From assembly GCA_013180625.2 (NCBI GenBank), contig SNVD02006330.1:1-64000 (forward strand): a DNA stretch of 64,000 nucleotides, in the 5' to 3' direction. Positions 40,352-52,262 of the stretch are shown here, piece after piece. The notes beneath the pieces are model-generated. The model saw nothing but the letters and a program-made list of their open reading frames with translations, ran no database searches and was not told where the DNA came from. Each line of letters opens with the position of its first letter. Position 1 is the first letter of the stretch. The translations under genes and the position numbers were made by a program. Source of the stretch: Boswellia sacra (taxonomy: Eukaryota; Streptophyta; Magnoliopsida; Sapindales; Burseraceae).

Positions 40352-43300
40352 ATTTCTTATGATGATGACTAGTCGAAGCTAAGAAGGGGGAGGATAATAA
40401 AGTTTGTAAGGGCTTCAAACATAGTTTACAAAGGGAAACCTTAGATAAGGAAACTGTGAAGCCTACCTTAAATGGAGAAGTAGAGCTGTAGGAACACAGA
40501 AGAAAAGGGAGGGGGGGGGGGGGGGTGTGGGGTGGGTGTTTGTGTTGTGAAACTAGGTTTTGAAGTGTTTAAGGATGTCATCAACTCCATGGCTACTGAA
40601 GCAACGAAATCACTATTGACTGAGGAATTTCAGAAGCTAGGAATCAATGAGGGTTCCAAGTTTGAAGAGAAGCCACAGGAAAAATATATGGACGAGCCTG
40701 CCGCTTTTATTGTTATTGATATTAAGAACACCTATTATAAGGAACTCTTCATTCTAGACATGTTTGATGACTCTATTTTCATTTCAAAGTATGATGCAAT
40801 GAAGTCTGATTTTACTTACTTGTGTGATGTCTTTCCTGATGGTAGATTGCTTTACGATTTTCATTTCACAAGCACATTTGACATTAATTCCAGAAAAATG
40901 CTTCATATTAATCTCGGCACCTCTGAACATCTTAAGAACATATGAATTGCACATGATACAACTCTTAAAAGAAGAGAGAGATTCGAAAAAAAATTTAAAA
41001 GGCATAAGCAAGTATTCTCGTGGTCATACGATGACAAGCTGGGGATTGAGAGAAGTACTATTGAGCATGCCATACCGACCGACCTGTACATCAGGCCAAT
41101 AAAAAAAGTTTGAGAAGGATAAGACCGGAATGGCAAGAAAAGATCAAGGAGGAAGTCACCAAATAAATTGAAGCAAAGTTTTTGGAAGTGGTGGATTATC
41201 CTCAATGGCTAGCAAACATCGTACCAATCCCAAAGAAGGATGGAAGGGTTAGGATGTGTATGGATTATCGAGATCTCAATAAAGCATCCCTAAAAGATGA
41301 CTTCCCTCTACCACATATTGACATCCTAGTTGATAGTGCAGCTCTGAGAAAGATTTTTTTGTTTTTTGATGGTTTTTTGGGGTATAACCAAATCTTGATG
41401 GTGGAAGATGACAAGATCAAAACAACCTTCATCACGGAATAGAGAGTGTATTATTACAAAGTAATGTTGCTCGGGCTAAAGAATGTCAGTGCCACCTTTC
41501 AAAGAATGGTCACTACACTTTTTTATGACATGATCCATAAAGATAGAGAAGTTTATGTGGATGAGATGATGGTCAAGTCTGACTCTCAAGAATAGCATTT
41601 CTAAGCGCTATATTAGTTCTTAAAGAAGGCGGGGAAATATAAGTTGAGGTTGAACCTAAAGAAGTGCGTGTTTGGAGTCATGTCTAGGAAGCTCTTGGGA
41701 TTCACAATGGGCGAGAAGGGCATATAAATGGATCCTAATAAAATAAAGTCAATCACTGAGATGCCAACGCCCAAGGCTAAAAAGGAAGTAAGGGAACTCT
41801 TGAGTCGCAGCCAATACATAAGCAGGTTCATTGCTAAGTTGACTGCTGTGCGCAAATTGATATTCAAATTGTTGAAGAAGGATTAGCCAATCAGTTGGAA
41901 TGATTAATGTCGGGCCACCTTTGAGAAGATCAAAAAGTACTTGGTAGAACCACCAGTACTAAGACCTCTAGAATCGGGCAGATGTTTGATTTTGCATATG
42001 GCTCTTGAAAAAGAAGCAGTTGGTGCCATGTTGGCCCAAGCTGACGAAAGAAATGTGAAGCATGCGATTTACTATTTGAGTAAGAAATTGCTGCCCTACA
42101 AGGTCAAGTACAGACCGAGAAGATGTGCTTGGCCATAGTATGGGCTTTAAAGAAATTACGTCACTATTTTCAATCGTACAAAATACAAGTGGTCTCCAAA
42201 ATTAACCTGATGAAATATTTATATGAGTCCTCTTCACTAATTAGGAAGTTGGCAAAGTGGTTAGTACAGCTATTAGAATTTGGCATCGAATATATCATAG
42301 AAAGGGTCATAAAAGGGAGAATCGTGGCTGAGTTCCTGGAAGCGGGCCCAGTTAACAAAGACAAACCATAGCAAATAGAATTCTCATATGAACATGTAGG
42401 GATGATCGTAGTAATGGGTTGGTAGATGTACTTTGATGGTATAGCAAACAAGAATGGGACTAGGATTGGAGTGGTCCTTATCTCGCCTAATGGAGAAGTG
42501 CGTCCTTTAGCTAAGAGGTTAGGATTCAAGGTCACAAATAATATGACTGAATACAAGGTATATACATTTGGACTAGAAGCCCTCATTGCCTTGGGAGCAG
42601 AAGAAGTCAAGATTTTGGGAGATTCGCAATTAGTGATTTTATAGGTAAGAAAGAGTGGGATGTCAAGGATGAAAAACTAAAGCCGTCCTTGGAATACCTA
42701 AAGAAATCAATGAGCCATTTTAAGAAATACAGTTCGAGCATGTAACCCAAGACGAACATCAACAGGCAGATGCCCTAGCTAGGTTAGTAGCTGTATGGGA
42801 AGGCTTAGTGAGGACAAAAGTTAAATCATTGATAGTAATGCAATCGCTGTATCCATGCTATAAAGGAGAGTAAGTGCTGGAATTGGGGATAAGTGAAAGG
42901 CCATAGTTCTTTGACATCCAAAAGCTTATTGAAGAACGAGTTTTCCTAGAAGAGGCCAGTGAAAAAGATCAGAGAACTATATAAAGGCTGGGACAATAAT
43001 TCACTTGCCAATAGGGTGTCATGTACAAAAGAATTGTAGACGAAATGCCGCTAAGGCGTGTTGATCAAGAAGAAGCTAAAAAGATTATGGAAGAGGTACA
43101 TGGCAGAGTTTGTGGCTCGCATATGAATGGATTGGTTCTGGCGAAGAAAATTATAAGGCAAGGGTATTGTTGGATGACTTTAGAGGTAGATTATGTCAAA
43201 GTCGTAAAAGCTTGTCACCAATGCCAGATCCATGAATATATAATGCACTAAACCCCTAGAGAGTTGCAAACAATGTCATCCTCTTGGCCTTTTAACACAT

Positions 43301-44144
43301 AGGGAATCAATATCATTGGTGAAATAAAACCAGCTGCTTCTAATAGCCATTGGTATGTGATAGTAGCCATCCACTACTTCTCGGAATGGTAGAAGTCGAA
43401 TCCTTCAACCAACTTGGGCCCAAGCAAATGGCAAGGTTTATTGAAAGAAACATCATATGTAGATTTGGGGTCTCACACTGGGGTCACAGATAATGGTGTT
43501 TAATTTCATGCATAAACTAGAGGTCTACTTCAAAAATACAAAATTGAGCATCATAAATCCTCACCATACAGGCCACAAGTTAATAGCGCAGTAGAAGTAG
43601 CTAATAAGAATGTGAAGAAGATGCTAGCCAAAACAATAAAAGCGTGGAAAGATTGGGCTGAAAAGTTACCAATGATACTTTGGGAATAGCGAGCAACGAC
43701 TTGGAGTTCAACTACGGTCATACTATTCTCATTGGTATATGGAATAGAGGCAGTACTACCAATCATGCTAGAAATTTGCTCAACATGTGTGATGATCAAA
43801 GCCAGGATTTCGAAAAAACGACAGGTCAAGGACAGATGTGAGCAGTTAGCACAGGTAGATGAAAAGCGAATGAATGCGTTGCATCACATGTATCTTTATC
43901 AAAAGAGATGGCACGAACTTTTAATAACAAGGTAAAGCAAAGGAGGTTTCGTGAAGGGGACCTGGGACTAAATTAAGCCAAAGCAGTAGCATTTGATCTA
44001 AGAGGGAAATTCAGACCAAACTTGAATAGTACATATCTAGTGAAGAAGGTGTTGTCAAATGGCATAGTCAAGATAATAGACACGGATGACAGTGAATTCC
44101 AGGAGCCTATTAATATGGAGAAGTAGAAGAAGTACTTTGTGTGA
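40352..44144 (+). pseudogene. pol: Pol: linker, RT, two RNase H, integrase (Te)
   Basis: Begins in the basic linker after the G-patch region (RGRIIKFVRASNIVYKGKP). The pre-RT region is open at 40532-40945. RT is seen from 41182 (EVVDYPQWLANIVPIPKKDG, then DYRDLNKASLKDDFPLPHID). The catalytic YVDD has become YVDE (41554-41565). First RNase H region near 41980-42330; second (archaeal-type) at 42426-42640 (MYFDGIANKNGTRIG). Integrase from 43021 with HHCC zinc region (ACHQCQIH intact), a TDNG near 43486 and the glutamate near 43588; ends EKYFV-like before TGA. Stops and shifts throughout. The 5' end is lost to the junction with Td. Confidence 0.85.
40511..40525 (+). repeat. Poly-G run
   Basis: About 15 consecutive Gs inside Te pol linker sequence. 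No matching run exists in Td or Tf. It could be a real homopolymer or a sequencing/assembly artefact; length is unreliable. Confidence 0.6.
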
Positions 44145-44359
44145 GGAAAAGAGAGAGGGGTAAACACTGCGAGGCAGAGACCGAGAAACACTAACAAACA
44201 CGAGAAAGGAAAAATAACTAAGCTGAAAACCGGAAACGATTGGTTAATGACAAGCATTGTTTCATGTACACATCATGTTCTTAACAATTATGCTTTGATT
44301 AATAAATGATGAATTTGTTGGAAAACAAATATGTTGTGAAACTAGATTTTATTATACTT

Positions 44360-45590
44360 TCAATCATTACAAAAGAGACATTTAACACAAAGAGGCAGAA
44401 ATTTAAAATGCGTCAAGATCTTTGATTGTTGCCTGTTAAAACCATGGTAATGGGAACTGGAAAAAGCAGCTTGAGAAATAACCCACGCTTTGTACTGATC
44501 ATGGATGGTGATGTCACTAGAAGTAGTAAGGTCCCACTCAATGGTACATCTTGGCCAAGTCTCTTTCACAGTAGAGAGAAAGCGTGCTATCAATGGTCCA
44601 GGGTCGAAGGTGGATGCCCTACTTATGATCCTTTGCTTAAAACCATATTGATGACATAAGTAGGAACGGGTATAGAAAGAGCTATGAGTCAAACCCATAA
44701 AAGGAACACAATTGGTGTAGGTACTGATGGTCACATGGTGCAGACGCCACCAAGGGCAAATCCAATAGATCATGCTGTCAGAAACAAATTGAAGCCGATC
44801 ATTCCATAGTTCTCGCCTATAGAGTCTTCTAGCCTAATGGTTACTTGGACCAAATCATGCCCAATTAGCTTCGAAAGGGGCTAGAATAGCTAATTTTTTT
44901 TAGAACCAAATTTGAAGAAGAGGAGAGAGATTCTTAGTGTGGACAGATGAATTTGCTCTAAAATGAGTAGGGATTAGAAAAACCTTGAAGTAATAATGGG
45001 TTGTCGGAGAAAGTTTGATTTTGCTAAATCTGAGACAGTCTAACTTGTGCAGGGTCTTAGCCAAGATCAACGACACCAAGGTTGTACTAACGCTCATTTG
45101 TGGAATAAGAGCTATTAGACGAGAGTCTCTTAGACCTTCATCTAAGAACAGTAGGAACTATCAAAGCAGACAAAACTGAAGGAGGCAAAGCTTGGAAAGA
45201 GAACCTTTGCTGACAATAGTTATGAAAGGAATGAAGAAAGGCAAATTCACCCTGCCACCGATAACATAAGCACCCACTATGGCTTCAGAAAGATGGAAGA
45301 AGTGAGTGATGTCCCTCACAAAGGCAAGATGATGTCTTCAGTGCTAACAGAATGAGCTCCCAATATGGCATTAAACTCTTATAGAGTGGGCATAACTCTT
45401 GATGATTGAAACAGAAGATATGATCATAAGTGCCTCAGAAGGAAGACGCAACATTGAGGAAATGAGTATCAAGTTTCACTTGGCAAAGGAATTTCAACCC
45501 GCAAAGCCCATTTGGTTCAAGGATGAGCCATTCTTGATCATCCAAGGACTTCAAAATGGCTTGGAGGTCCTTCCAGCTTGCGTCAGACAT
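44360..45590 (-). pseudogene. Antisense DUF7745-like gene (Te)
   Basis: ATG at 45590 gives MSDASWKDLQAILKSLDDQE and then WLILEPNGLCGLKF, followed by a stop and the conserved block DHIFCFNHQELCPLYKS. A C-terminal stretch is open at 44773-44360 (YGFKQRIISRASTFDPGPLI, SSHYHGFNRQQSKILTHFKF). This is the best view of the C-terminal exon of the family. There is no clear intronic minisatellite here, unlike Tb, Tc, Td and Tf. Function unknown. Confidence 0.55.
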
Positions 45591-45628
45591 ATTAAGAGTG
45601 AATAAGAAAGAGAGAAGGTTAAACTCCA

Positions 45629-45780
45629 ATTTATAGATCCACAAATTGGAAGTAAGGCAAGCTTACCCGCGCAAAGCAGTAAGTACTGGTATAAGCCACT
45701 TAATTGTGGTGTGTGCTAGTTTGGAGTGGCGTGCGCCAATTGATTGTGGAATGCGCCAATTCATAGCCACATACACCAGT
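45629..45780 (-). promoter_or_regulatory. 20-bp repeat array and TATA box of DUF7745-like gene (Te)
   Basis: CTATAAAT on the minus strand at 45636-45629, about 40 bp before the ATG. At 45681-45780 are five units with an exact 20-bp period. On the plus strand: TAATTGTGGTGTGTGCTAGT (45701), TTGGAGTGGCGTGCGCCAAT (45721), TGATTGTGGAATGCGCCAAT (45741), TCATAGCCACATACACCAGT (45761). The core CGTGCGCCA is shared with the PMD promoter of the same element. Confidence 0.7.
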
Positions 45781-45799
45781 TCAAGTGGTCCCAGCAAAA

Positions 45800-46063
45800 A
45801 TTGCTAAAAAGAAGGGTGAATCAAGGGTAGTGCATCCCACGGTTGGGATTTCGTGATCATATGGGTAAAGATGGTTTGTAATTGTTTAAAAAGTGCAATG
45901 AATTAATAGAGAAGAAAACATTACTCAAAAGGGGAATGGTATATCATAAACATGCCATCAAAGTCAAATTTTCAACGAATATAAGTAAATAAGGCATCAT
46001 CATAAAGTATAAGAAAACCTAAAAAATCAAATCAAAATCCTAAAAGGAGCGACTAATAATCCT
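45800..46063. other. Spacer between antisense genes (Te)
   Basis: AT-rich, no gene seen. Contains the distal promoter side of the DUF7745-like gene and the 3' end of the PMD gene. Confidence 0.4.
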
Positions 46064-48520
46064 ATTAGCCATTGCCTCCATCACCTCCTAGCCGACCCTA
46101 TCGGATAGTAGCAAGCTTGGCATCCTGCTCAGTAATCCTCCCCTACTGTTGGTCAATGGCCATGTGCTGGTCCATGATCATGTCATGCTACTACAATCTG
46201 GTGGTCTTAGACTCGTTCATCCTCTGTTACAGATCCTTTATGGTCCTCTCATAATCAATCACAGCCACCTGGAAATGACACACAAACAAATTAGCCCAAA
46301 TGAACAACAACAAGGGAAGTAGTACAAGCATACATGAAATCATACTTACTCGGCGATCCTGTGTAATCCCTATCACGAGAAGCTGGAGTTGGACACACAA
46401 TCCACTCAGTCGTGCCGCAGTAACTCTAGGCACCTGCATTTGCATCTTTGTTAGTTAATGCGTTCCTAGGTATGAAATCTAAAGAAGATGGAAGAGAATG
46501 AAGAAACTCATATTGGTGGTCTCGTCCGAGTCAGAAGCAACCTCCTGATGATCACCTATGCCAAAAGTGTGTTGTACAGGCTATTCTGCTCAGTCAATGG
46601 CAGCAAAAATAGTGCCAGAAAGATGCCGAAGATCTCCAAGTGCCACATTCGCAGCCTCGATTACGGAACTACTACTTGCACCTAAAGGAGAAGGGCCCCG
46701 CAACCTCTTATGCTGACTACTTTAAGGCTAGGGACTAGAAAACCACTAAGGTAGGACCCGCGGTCTCGTAGAAGAGGCAAAAGTGGTATCTCAATGAAGG
46801 CGACGTATCGCAATCGCGATCAGACGATCACACCTATAGGGCAAGAGATACTAGGCTGCCCATTCCTAATAAGTCTCGACATGAGCTAGGAAAAGGTTCT
46901 AATCGAAAAACTCGGACACAGCTAGCTTAAGAGCCGCTCAGTAGACATACCTGGAGTGTTTGCCATCTCAGCTGGCAGGATAGGAGGAATAACAACGTTG
47001 ATCAGGCCCGAAACGCCAATCTCAAATGTGCTCGTGCAAATGAAAAGATCTAGACTCTGACCCAAAAGTAGGATCCTATAGTTGGACAACACCATCATCT
47101 TAAACATATTGGCAGACCAAGGACTCACTGCATTATTAGGCCGAACTGTCTCGTTCACTTGTAAGAAGGAAAAGAAGGACGTCAACTTAATGACCGAGAT
47201 TCTATTCAGACCTTTCCCAAAGATCAAGCAAAGTTGGCTTGCCTTCTCCCAAGTGAGATAACGCATCCAAACTAGACAAGACGACAAATCCTGGAAGGTG
47301 TCACCCCCTCCTACGACTGCCGTTCCAAGTACAACAACATGGATACCCAAAAATCAGTACCTTCAGAGTATGAGAAGGAAATACCCCCATCTCATAAGCC
47401 CACATCTACAAGAACAAGAGTTAGAAATTGATATCAAAACTAAAGATAATAAATGAAGGAAGAGAGATAAAAAGGTACCTCGATGATGCAGCTAAAACTG
47501 AGAATGTGTTGGGTCCGTCTGTAGACGATGTCCAAACCAAGGTACAAGTGGGACAAGGCTGTAATGGCCTAATCATATGATCCATGATCCCACTTGATCC
47601 AAATCCTATAAGAATGGAAGCAGATACGACTCACTTGTGCCTAAAGAGTTTGCAAAGAGAGTGGTGCTCAACAAGTAAAACATGAAGCTCCTTGTGCACT
47701 GCTCAACCTCGACCTCAGAAAGCTCATTGCGCCCCTTCCAATAGCGCATGAGCTGATCGTAGATGAGGGTCTCGGAAGCCTGACTACCCAAAAAGAATGC
47801 CTAACAGATCTTTGATAATGCTTGCACGAACTTCCTTGCTAACTGGAGCCAAAGTGCGATCAGATATGACCCCCTTGCCCCTGAAGAATAAGCCGTCGAA
47901 GTGGTGACATCCAAGGGTGCGGTCGTCATCTCGCCAAAAGGAAGATGGAATGTATAAGTCATATCCATCCATCTACCAATAAGGGTAGTGATGACGTAAG
48001 CATCACCATAAATTTGTATCCTTAGCTAACTCAAGATGAAATCCTCAAAACTGGTCACCCTGATATGTGCCTTAACCGCCTCATTGGCAATCTCATCATA
48101 CCATAATCAAGCCTCGTTGATGTTTCCATCACAAGTATGAAAAGGTTGGGGTTGTAAAAAAAAAAAAAAAGTATTATCATGATGCCAAATTTTAAGCCTA
48201 AATTGTCAAGGTCTACATGTCTAATGTCCTATGAAGAATTTAAGCTTCCCATAAATTGCAGGAAATTGATAGAAAGACCTACCTAAGTGTGGTCATGAGT
48301 ATTGAGGTCATGAAGAAGACCTGCATCGCCATCAATAGGGGTATGTCTAGAGTAGTCCACTAGGGATTGGGGCATATGGGCGATCGAAGTGGTAGGAGAT
48401 AACAAGAGGATCGACTGGTGACCTGCATGGGAAGCTGAGTGATCTTTGACAATTAGAAAGTTCTAGAAGAGTTTTGGAAAATTTTGGATTGAGAAATAAA
48501 GAAAATAAGTGAAAATGAAA
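46064..48520 (-). pseudogene. Antisense PMD-domain gene (Te)
   Basis: The PMD region lies around 48010-47600 on the minus strand (LIGRWMDMTYTFHLPFGEMT, then LMRYWKGRNELSEVEVEQCT, then RSFMFYLLSTTLFANS). A later exon is seen within 47350-46922, and the C-terminal exon near 46260-46064 (VIDYERTIKDL, MNESKTTRL, ending GGDGGNG). The overall order is that of Tc and Td, but sequence and intron positions have diverged, so I do not give exact exons. Stops are present in each part. The TATA box and repeat array at 48534-48630 give its promoter. Confidence 0.6.
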
Positions 48521-48533
48521 GGGAGTGGAGTGG

Positions 48534-48630
48534 CTTATATAGGAAAACAACCAACTATCGTGAGCCAGTTTCAACTAGCGTGTGCCAGTACCAACTAGCA
48601 TGCACCAATTCTTTCTGACGTGTGCCAGTT
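48534..48630 (-). promoter_or_regulatory. 20-bp repeat array and TATA box of PMD gene (Te)
   Basis: TATATAAG on the minus strand at 48541-48534. Directly upstream are four units with an exact 20-bp period, read on the plus strand: CCAACTATCGTGAGCCAGTT (48551), TCAACTAGCGTGTGCCAGTA (48571), CCAACTAGCATGCACCAATT (48591), CTTTCTGACGTGTGCCAGTT (48611). The clearest array in the window. Confidence 0.75.
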
Positions 48631-48759
48631 CTTGCCAACAAAATTGCAAGCCACCCGCCAAAGCTAAGTTTTAGCCAAAGTAGCCCCTTTAAAGCCAAAT
48701 TCCAACCAAAACACCCCCCCGAGCAGCAAATCTCTGCAAAACCCCCTATTCACCAATAA

Positions 48760-49140
48760 CAAGTACCCCTCTCGTTACGAAATTTCAAAAACTGATCAGA
48801 ACGCCCCCACGACAATCAAAATGACCAAAAACGCCCTCACAATAACCAAATGACCAAAATGTCCTTATGATAATCAAAATGACCAAAAAGCCCTCACAAC
48901 ACCAAAATTATGAAAACGCCCCCATGACACCAAAACGATCAAAACACCTTTACAACACAAAAATTACTAGAGTGCCCTCACCAGATGAAAATGACAAAAA
49001 TGCCCTTACGACACCAAAATAATCAAAACGCCCTTACGACACCAAAATTACCAAAATGCCCAAACGACACTAAGATAATTGAAACACCCTCACAACAGTA
49101 AAATGACCAAAACACCCTCATGGTACCAACCGTCTGAAAC
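48760..49140 (+). repeat. 28-bp minisatellite (Te)
   Basis: About 13 units of 28 bp, such as GCCCTTACGACACCAAAATT followed by ACCAAAAT. The unit resembles the first 80 bases of the Tat-like LTRs (AAAATGACCAATATGCCCTTG in Td, split: AAAATGACCAATATG, CCCTTG). Confidence 0.75.
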
Positions 49141-49525
49141 ACCCTTATGGTGTAGGGTGACCAAAATATTTCCTCGCCATGAGAAAGCAATGCGAATCCT
49201 GAACAGGACAACCATTCACAAAAGAGCTACACCCAGCCATTGATAGGCTCAAAACAGCAAGTGAACATCAAAGTTCCACTTGTGGCATCAGAAGGCCTCA
49301 AGAACATGTCCACAATGAAGCAAGAAGGACAAGCCTAATGGAACATGAGGAGCAAAGCTTGTCAAAGACACAAAGAATCTAAGATGAATCCTTGGTGGAG
49401 TTCAACTGAACTCATTTCTTAGACCGGCAGAGCGAACACCTCAAATTTTCCCATGATATTGGTACTAACAGCAGTGGTCACCAAAGCAATAGCCAACAAG
49501 ATTTTAGATCGACCAATAAAAATGG
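49141..49525. other. 3' region of Te before Tf
   Basis: No gene and no polypurine tract seen. The last five bases AATGG (49521-49525) are the predicted left target-site copy of Tf. Confidence 0.4.
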
Positions 49526-51541
49526 TGTAGACATTGGATTTTTGAGGGTTGAGGATGAATGTCAAGTAATGGAAATGATTGAAATGCCTTGGAAGCAAAA
49601 GGACGAAATGTGACAAGAAACTGACCAAGAGTCTTGAAAACTAACATATGATTTCAAAAAATCACAAAAATTAATCAAAGAGGAGTCTATGATGAATCAT
49701 ATACTGTTGCAAAGCTACAAATGTCTAGTTTTCATTCAAATTTATGGATCACAAATCAGAGTTGAACTCGAAACGTTATGCACAGTGGAACATATGAAGG
49801 TCGAAGGAGGACTACACTGAAAAGTGGCGAAACAAGGGGGTTTGGTGGGCCAGAACCTACTGAAGACCGGCTGTCCTGCCACCAGTCAGTGATTTAGCCA
49901 TAGCCGAGTGGTTGTCCCATTGCCAGCTGGCTATTCCTCTTGCATATTTGAAAAATTTCGATGGCAACATTCCTTTTTTGTTTCTTTGCCTCCTTTTTCA
50001 ACCTCAACCCTTCAATATAAAATGACTTACTCTCTTTACTTCTCAACACATATCAGATCCATCTCTTTTCCCTCTTGAAGACACACTTGAGAATTCAAGG
50101 AGTCTTTTATAGTCCAAAGTTTTTGGCGTTTTATATTGCTTTAAACGCAGAAAGGATACGTTCTGAGAGTAGTTTTCTCTTCTCTCTCTTTATTTTTCTT
50201 GCTTTGGAATAAGCATGTTTAGATTTGTTTATGCTTAGAATAATCATGTTTACACTTTATTTTGATGCATAGAAGCATGATTAGGGTTACTGTGAATTGT
50301 TCTAACCCTTGTTTGTTTTGCAAGGTGGATAAGCGTGTCAAGGTAAGTCTACTTTCTCTCCTTTATCATAATCATGTTTAGGATTTTAATTTCTTTGCAA
50401 ATGCTTACAATCATGCTTAGGAGCACATGCTTAGAATCATGTCTCAGAGCACATGATTAGAATTATGCTAGGAAATAACATAAAATAGGTAAGAATTATC
50501 ATGCTTACCCTGGAGTGCTTGAGTTGGGCTAGAATAGCTATGTTTTGTCTTGCTTGACTGAATTAGGCTAGAATAGCTATGTTTTGCCATGATTGCTTGA
50601 ATTATGCTGGAAATGCCACGTATAGGCTAGAATTGCCATATTTAGAATTTTTATTATCTATTGAATTATACTAGAATAGCAATAAGCTAGAATGCCGTGA
50701 TAGAGTTATCAAATCCAGGTAGAAGTGCCATGATTCTAGATTATGGCTTTGTATAGAATTTTGGTTGATTGATAAGAATCAATGTATGAATATACCATGA
50801 ATATATTGTGATGATGTCATAAAGTGATGGTGGACTCACATTGATGGTGAGGGACCATCACTAAGAACAATAATTACATGTATGAATATACATGTAGAGG
50901 TTTGATAAACATGGAAGAGACTCACATATGGCAGTGAGGAATTCTTTATTTATCGAGTATCGTATTAATTGATTATATTAAAGATGTGATTTATACAAAT
51001 GTGCTATGATTTGTATGCATGAATGAATGAATATTTGAAGTGTTTAGAAGTAAATTTCTTTTATTTGTTGAAGAGCACTATAATCCTCTCCCCTATCCCT
51101 CATGTTTGCAAGAAAAGGTAACTATATTCGCCTCCCTCTTTCTTTGTAGGAATACACAATTGTTTTGATTGAATATCACCTTACATGCTTAAAGAAGATG
51201 AAATTGAAATTGTGTGCATAAAAGAAACCACTTAAGCGGACTATGTAACAACATGAGTTATTCTTATTTGGTACACCCTAGTGGACGTCGGATTTTGATT
51301 CGAGCGAGGCAAATGGCTTGTACCTAACTTCTTGAACTCATCTTTGAAGGGATGAGGGGTAGTTTAGGTTATGAAGCGAGGGATCAGATTAACCCCATTC
51401 ATTCCTAATTGAATAATTGGGCAGTGAATGCATTTTTTTGGATGTGCCCATGGCTCGTTTATGTTCCCTTAAGCCTCGAAAGAGGCTTTGACATAGTGTC
51501 ATGGTCATAAATGCCCTGGCAGGATGAAAGCTCTATTCACA
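49526..51541 (+). repeat. 5' LTR of Tf with promoter array
   Basis: 2016 bp from TGTAGACATTGGATTTTTG to CTCTATTCACA. The array at 49861-49940 has four units of exactly 20 bp: TGAAGACCGGCTGTCCTGCC, ACCAGTCAGTGATTTAGCCA, TAGCCGAGTGGTTGTCCCAT, TGCCAGCTGGCTATTCCTCT. A TATA-like CAATATAAAA lies at 50013-50022. GGYTGTCC occurs twice (49869, 49910) and again in the antisense promoter at 62471-62478. Confidence 0.82.
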
Positions 51542-52262
51542 GTGGCAACTACTTTGCTGACAAGAGAAGTTGATTTTGATTGGGATACCGAATTTTAATA
51601 TGCCATGTTGATATTTTGAGTCCTTACATCACTACACTTTGCACACAATGAGCACAAACTACCTAAACTAGCGGTGTGGCATTGGTATAAGAAGTCTCTT
51701 ACTCCACCTTTGAGCACGTACCATTGATTTGATATAAAAAAAGACCACCCAAGGGGTGCATCTCTCACTCGAAGGAGCCCAAACCATTAGACCCTTGAGA
51801 TTCAAGCCCATGAAGATGAATACAGAAATTTTCAATATGATGAATATCCAAAATCCATGTTGGAATGCATGTCTATGTATGTAAATTTCACATGATTAGA
51901 AAAAGATTAACTCATGGAGCCATGAACGAAAGCCACATGTCAAGTCACCCATAAGAACAAAATGGGGACATGTATCATGAGTTAAGGTTATCATGACATT
52001 TAGAAGCCATGTTATGATAATCATGGAGAATACAATATCAACTTGAATGTCAGAATTAGGAGAGAGAATCTCGCATTCCTACATCCATGATGATCACTTG
52101 GGAATGAGGATAAAAAATCATAAGAAAAGAGCTCGACCTCACGTGTGTGGGTGACATAAGGCTGGAAGGCTAAAAGATTGTCTATGCCTTTGTATGAGCA
52201 TGCATCATATCATGTATACATGCATGCATGCATTGCATTAACACCTTTGTTTTGCAGCCATC
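51542..52262 (+). other. Primer site and leader of Tf
   Basis: GTGGCAACTACTTTGCTGAC follows the LTR and is a decayed form of the tRNA-Arg site seen in Ta. The leader is non-coding. Near its end are the palindrome TGCATGCATGCA (52221-52232) and TTTGTTTTGCAG (52246-52257), which looks like a 3' splice site, 5 bp before the gag ATG. Confidence 0.55.

Larger units (their letters stand above)
40352..49525 (+). mobile_element. Te: divergent Tat-like element, pol to 3' region
   Basis: Plus-strand element entered in mid-pol at 40352, to the right of Td. It continues through integrase, antisense DUF7745-like and PMD genes and a 28-bp minisatellite. No polypurine tract or own 3' LTR is seen before the Tf LTR begins at 49526, so Tf probably interrupts it. 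Its proteins and repeats are the most diverged of the Tat-like copies here. Confidence 0.7.

Noticed and set aside
40511..40525. Poly-G run as a functional G-quadruplex
   Set aside because: A single homopolymer in decayed pol sequence, absent from relatives, and likely unreliable in length.
48551..48630. Regular 20-bp repeats as a CRISPR-like array
   Set aside because: Units are contiguous and degenerate, without spacers, and the context is a plant retrotransposon promoter.
49526..51541. Reading this LTR as the 3' LTR of Te
   Set aside because: No polypurine tract precedes it, while a primer-site remnant and gag follow it, so it is the 5' LTR of Tf.
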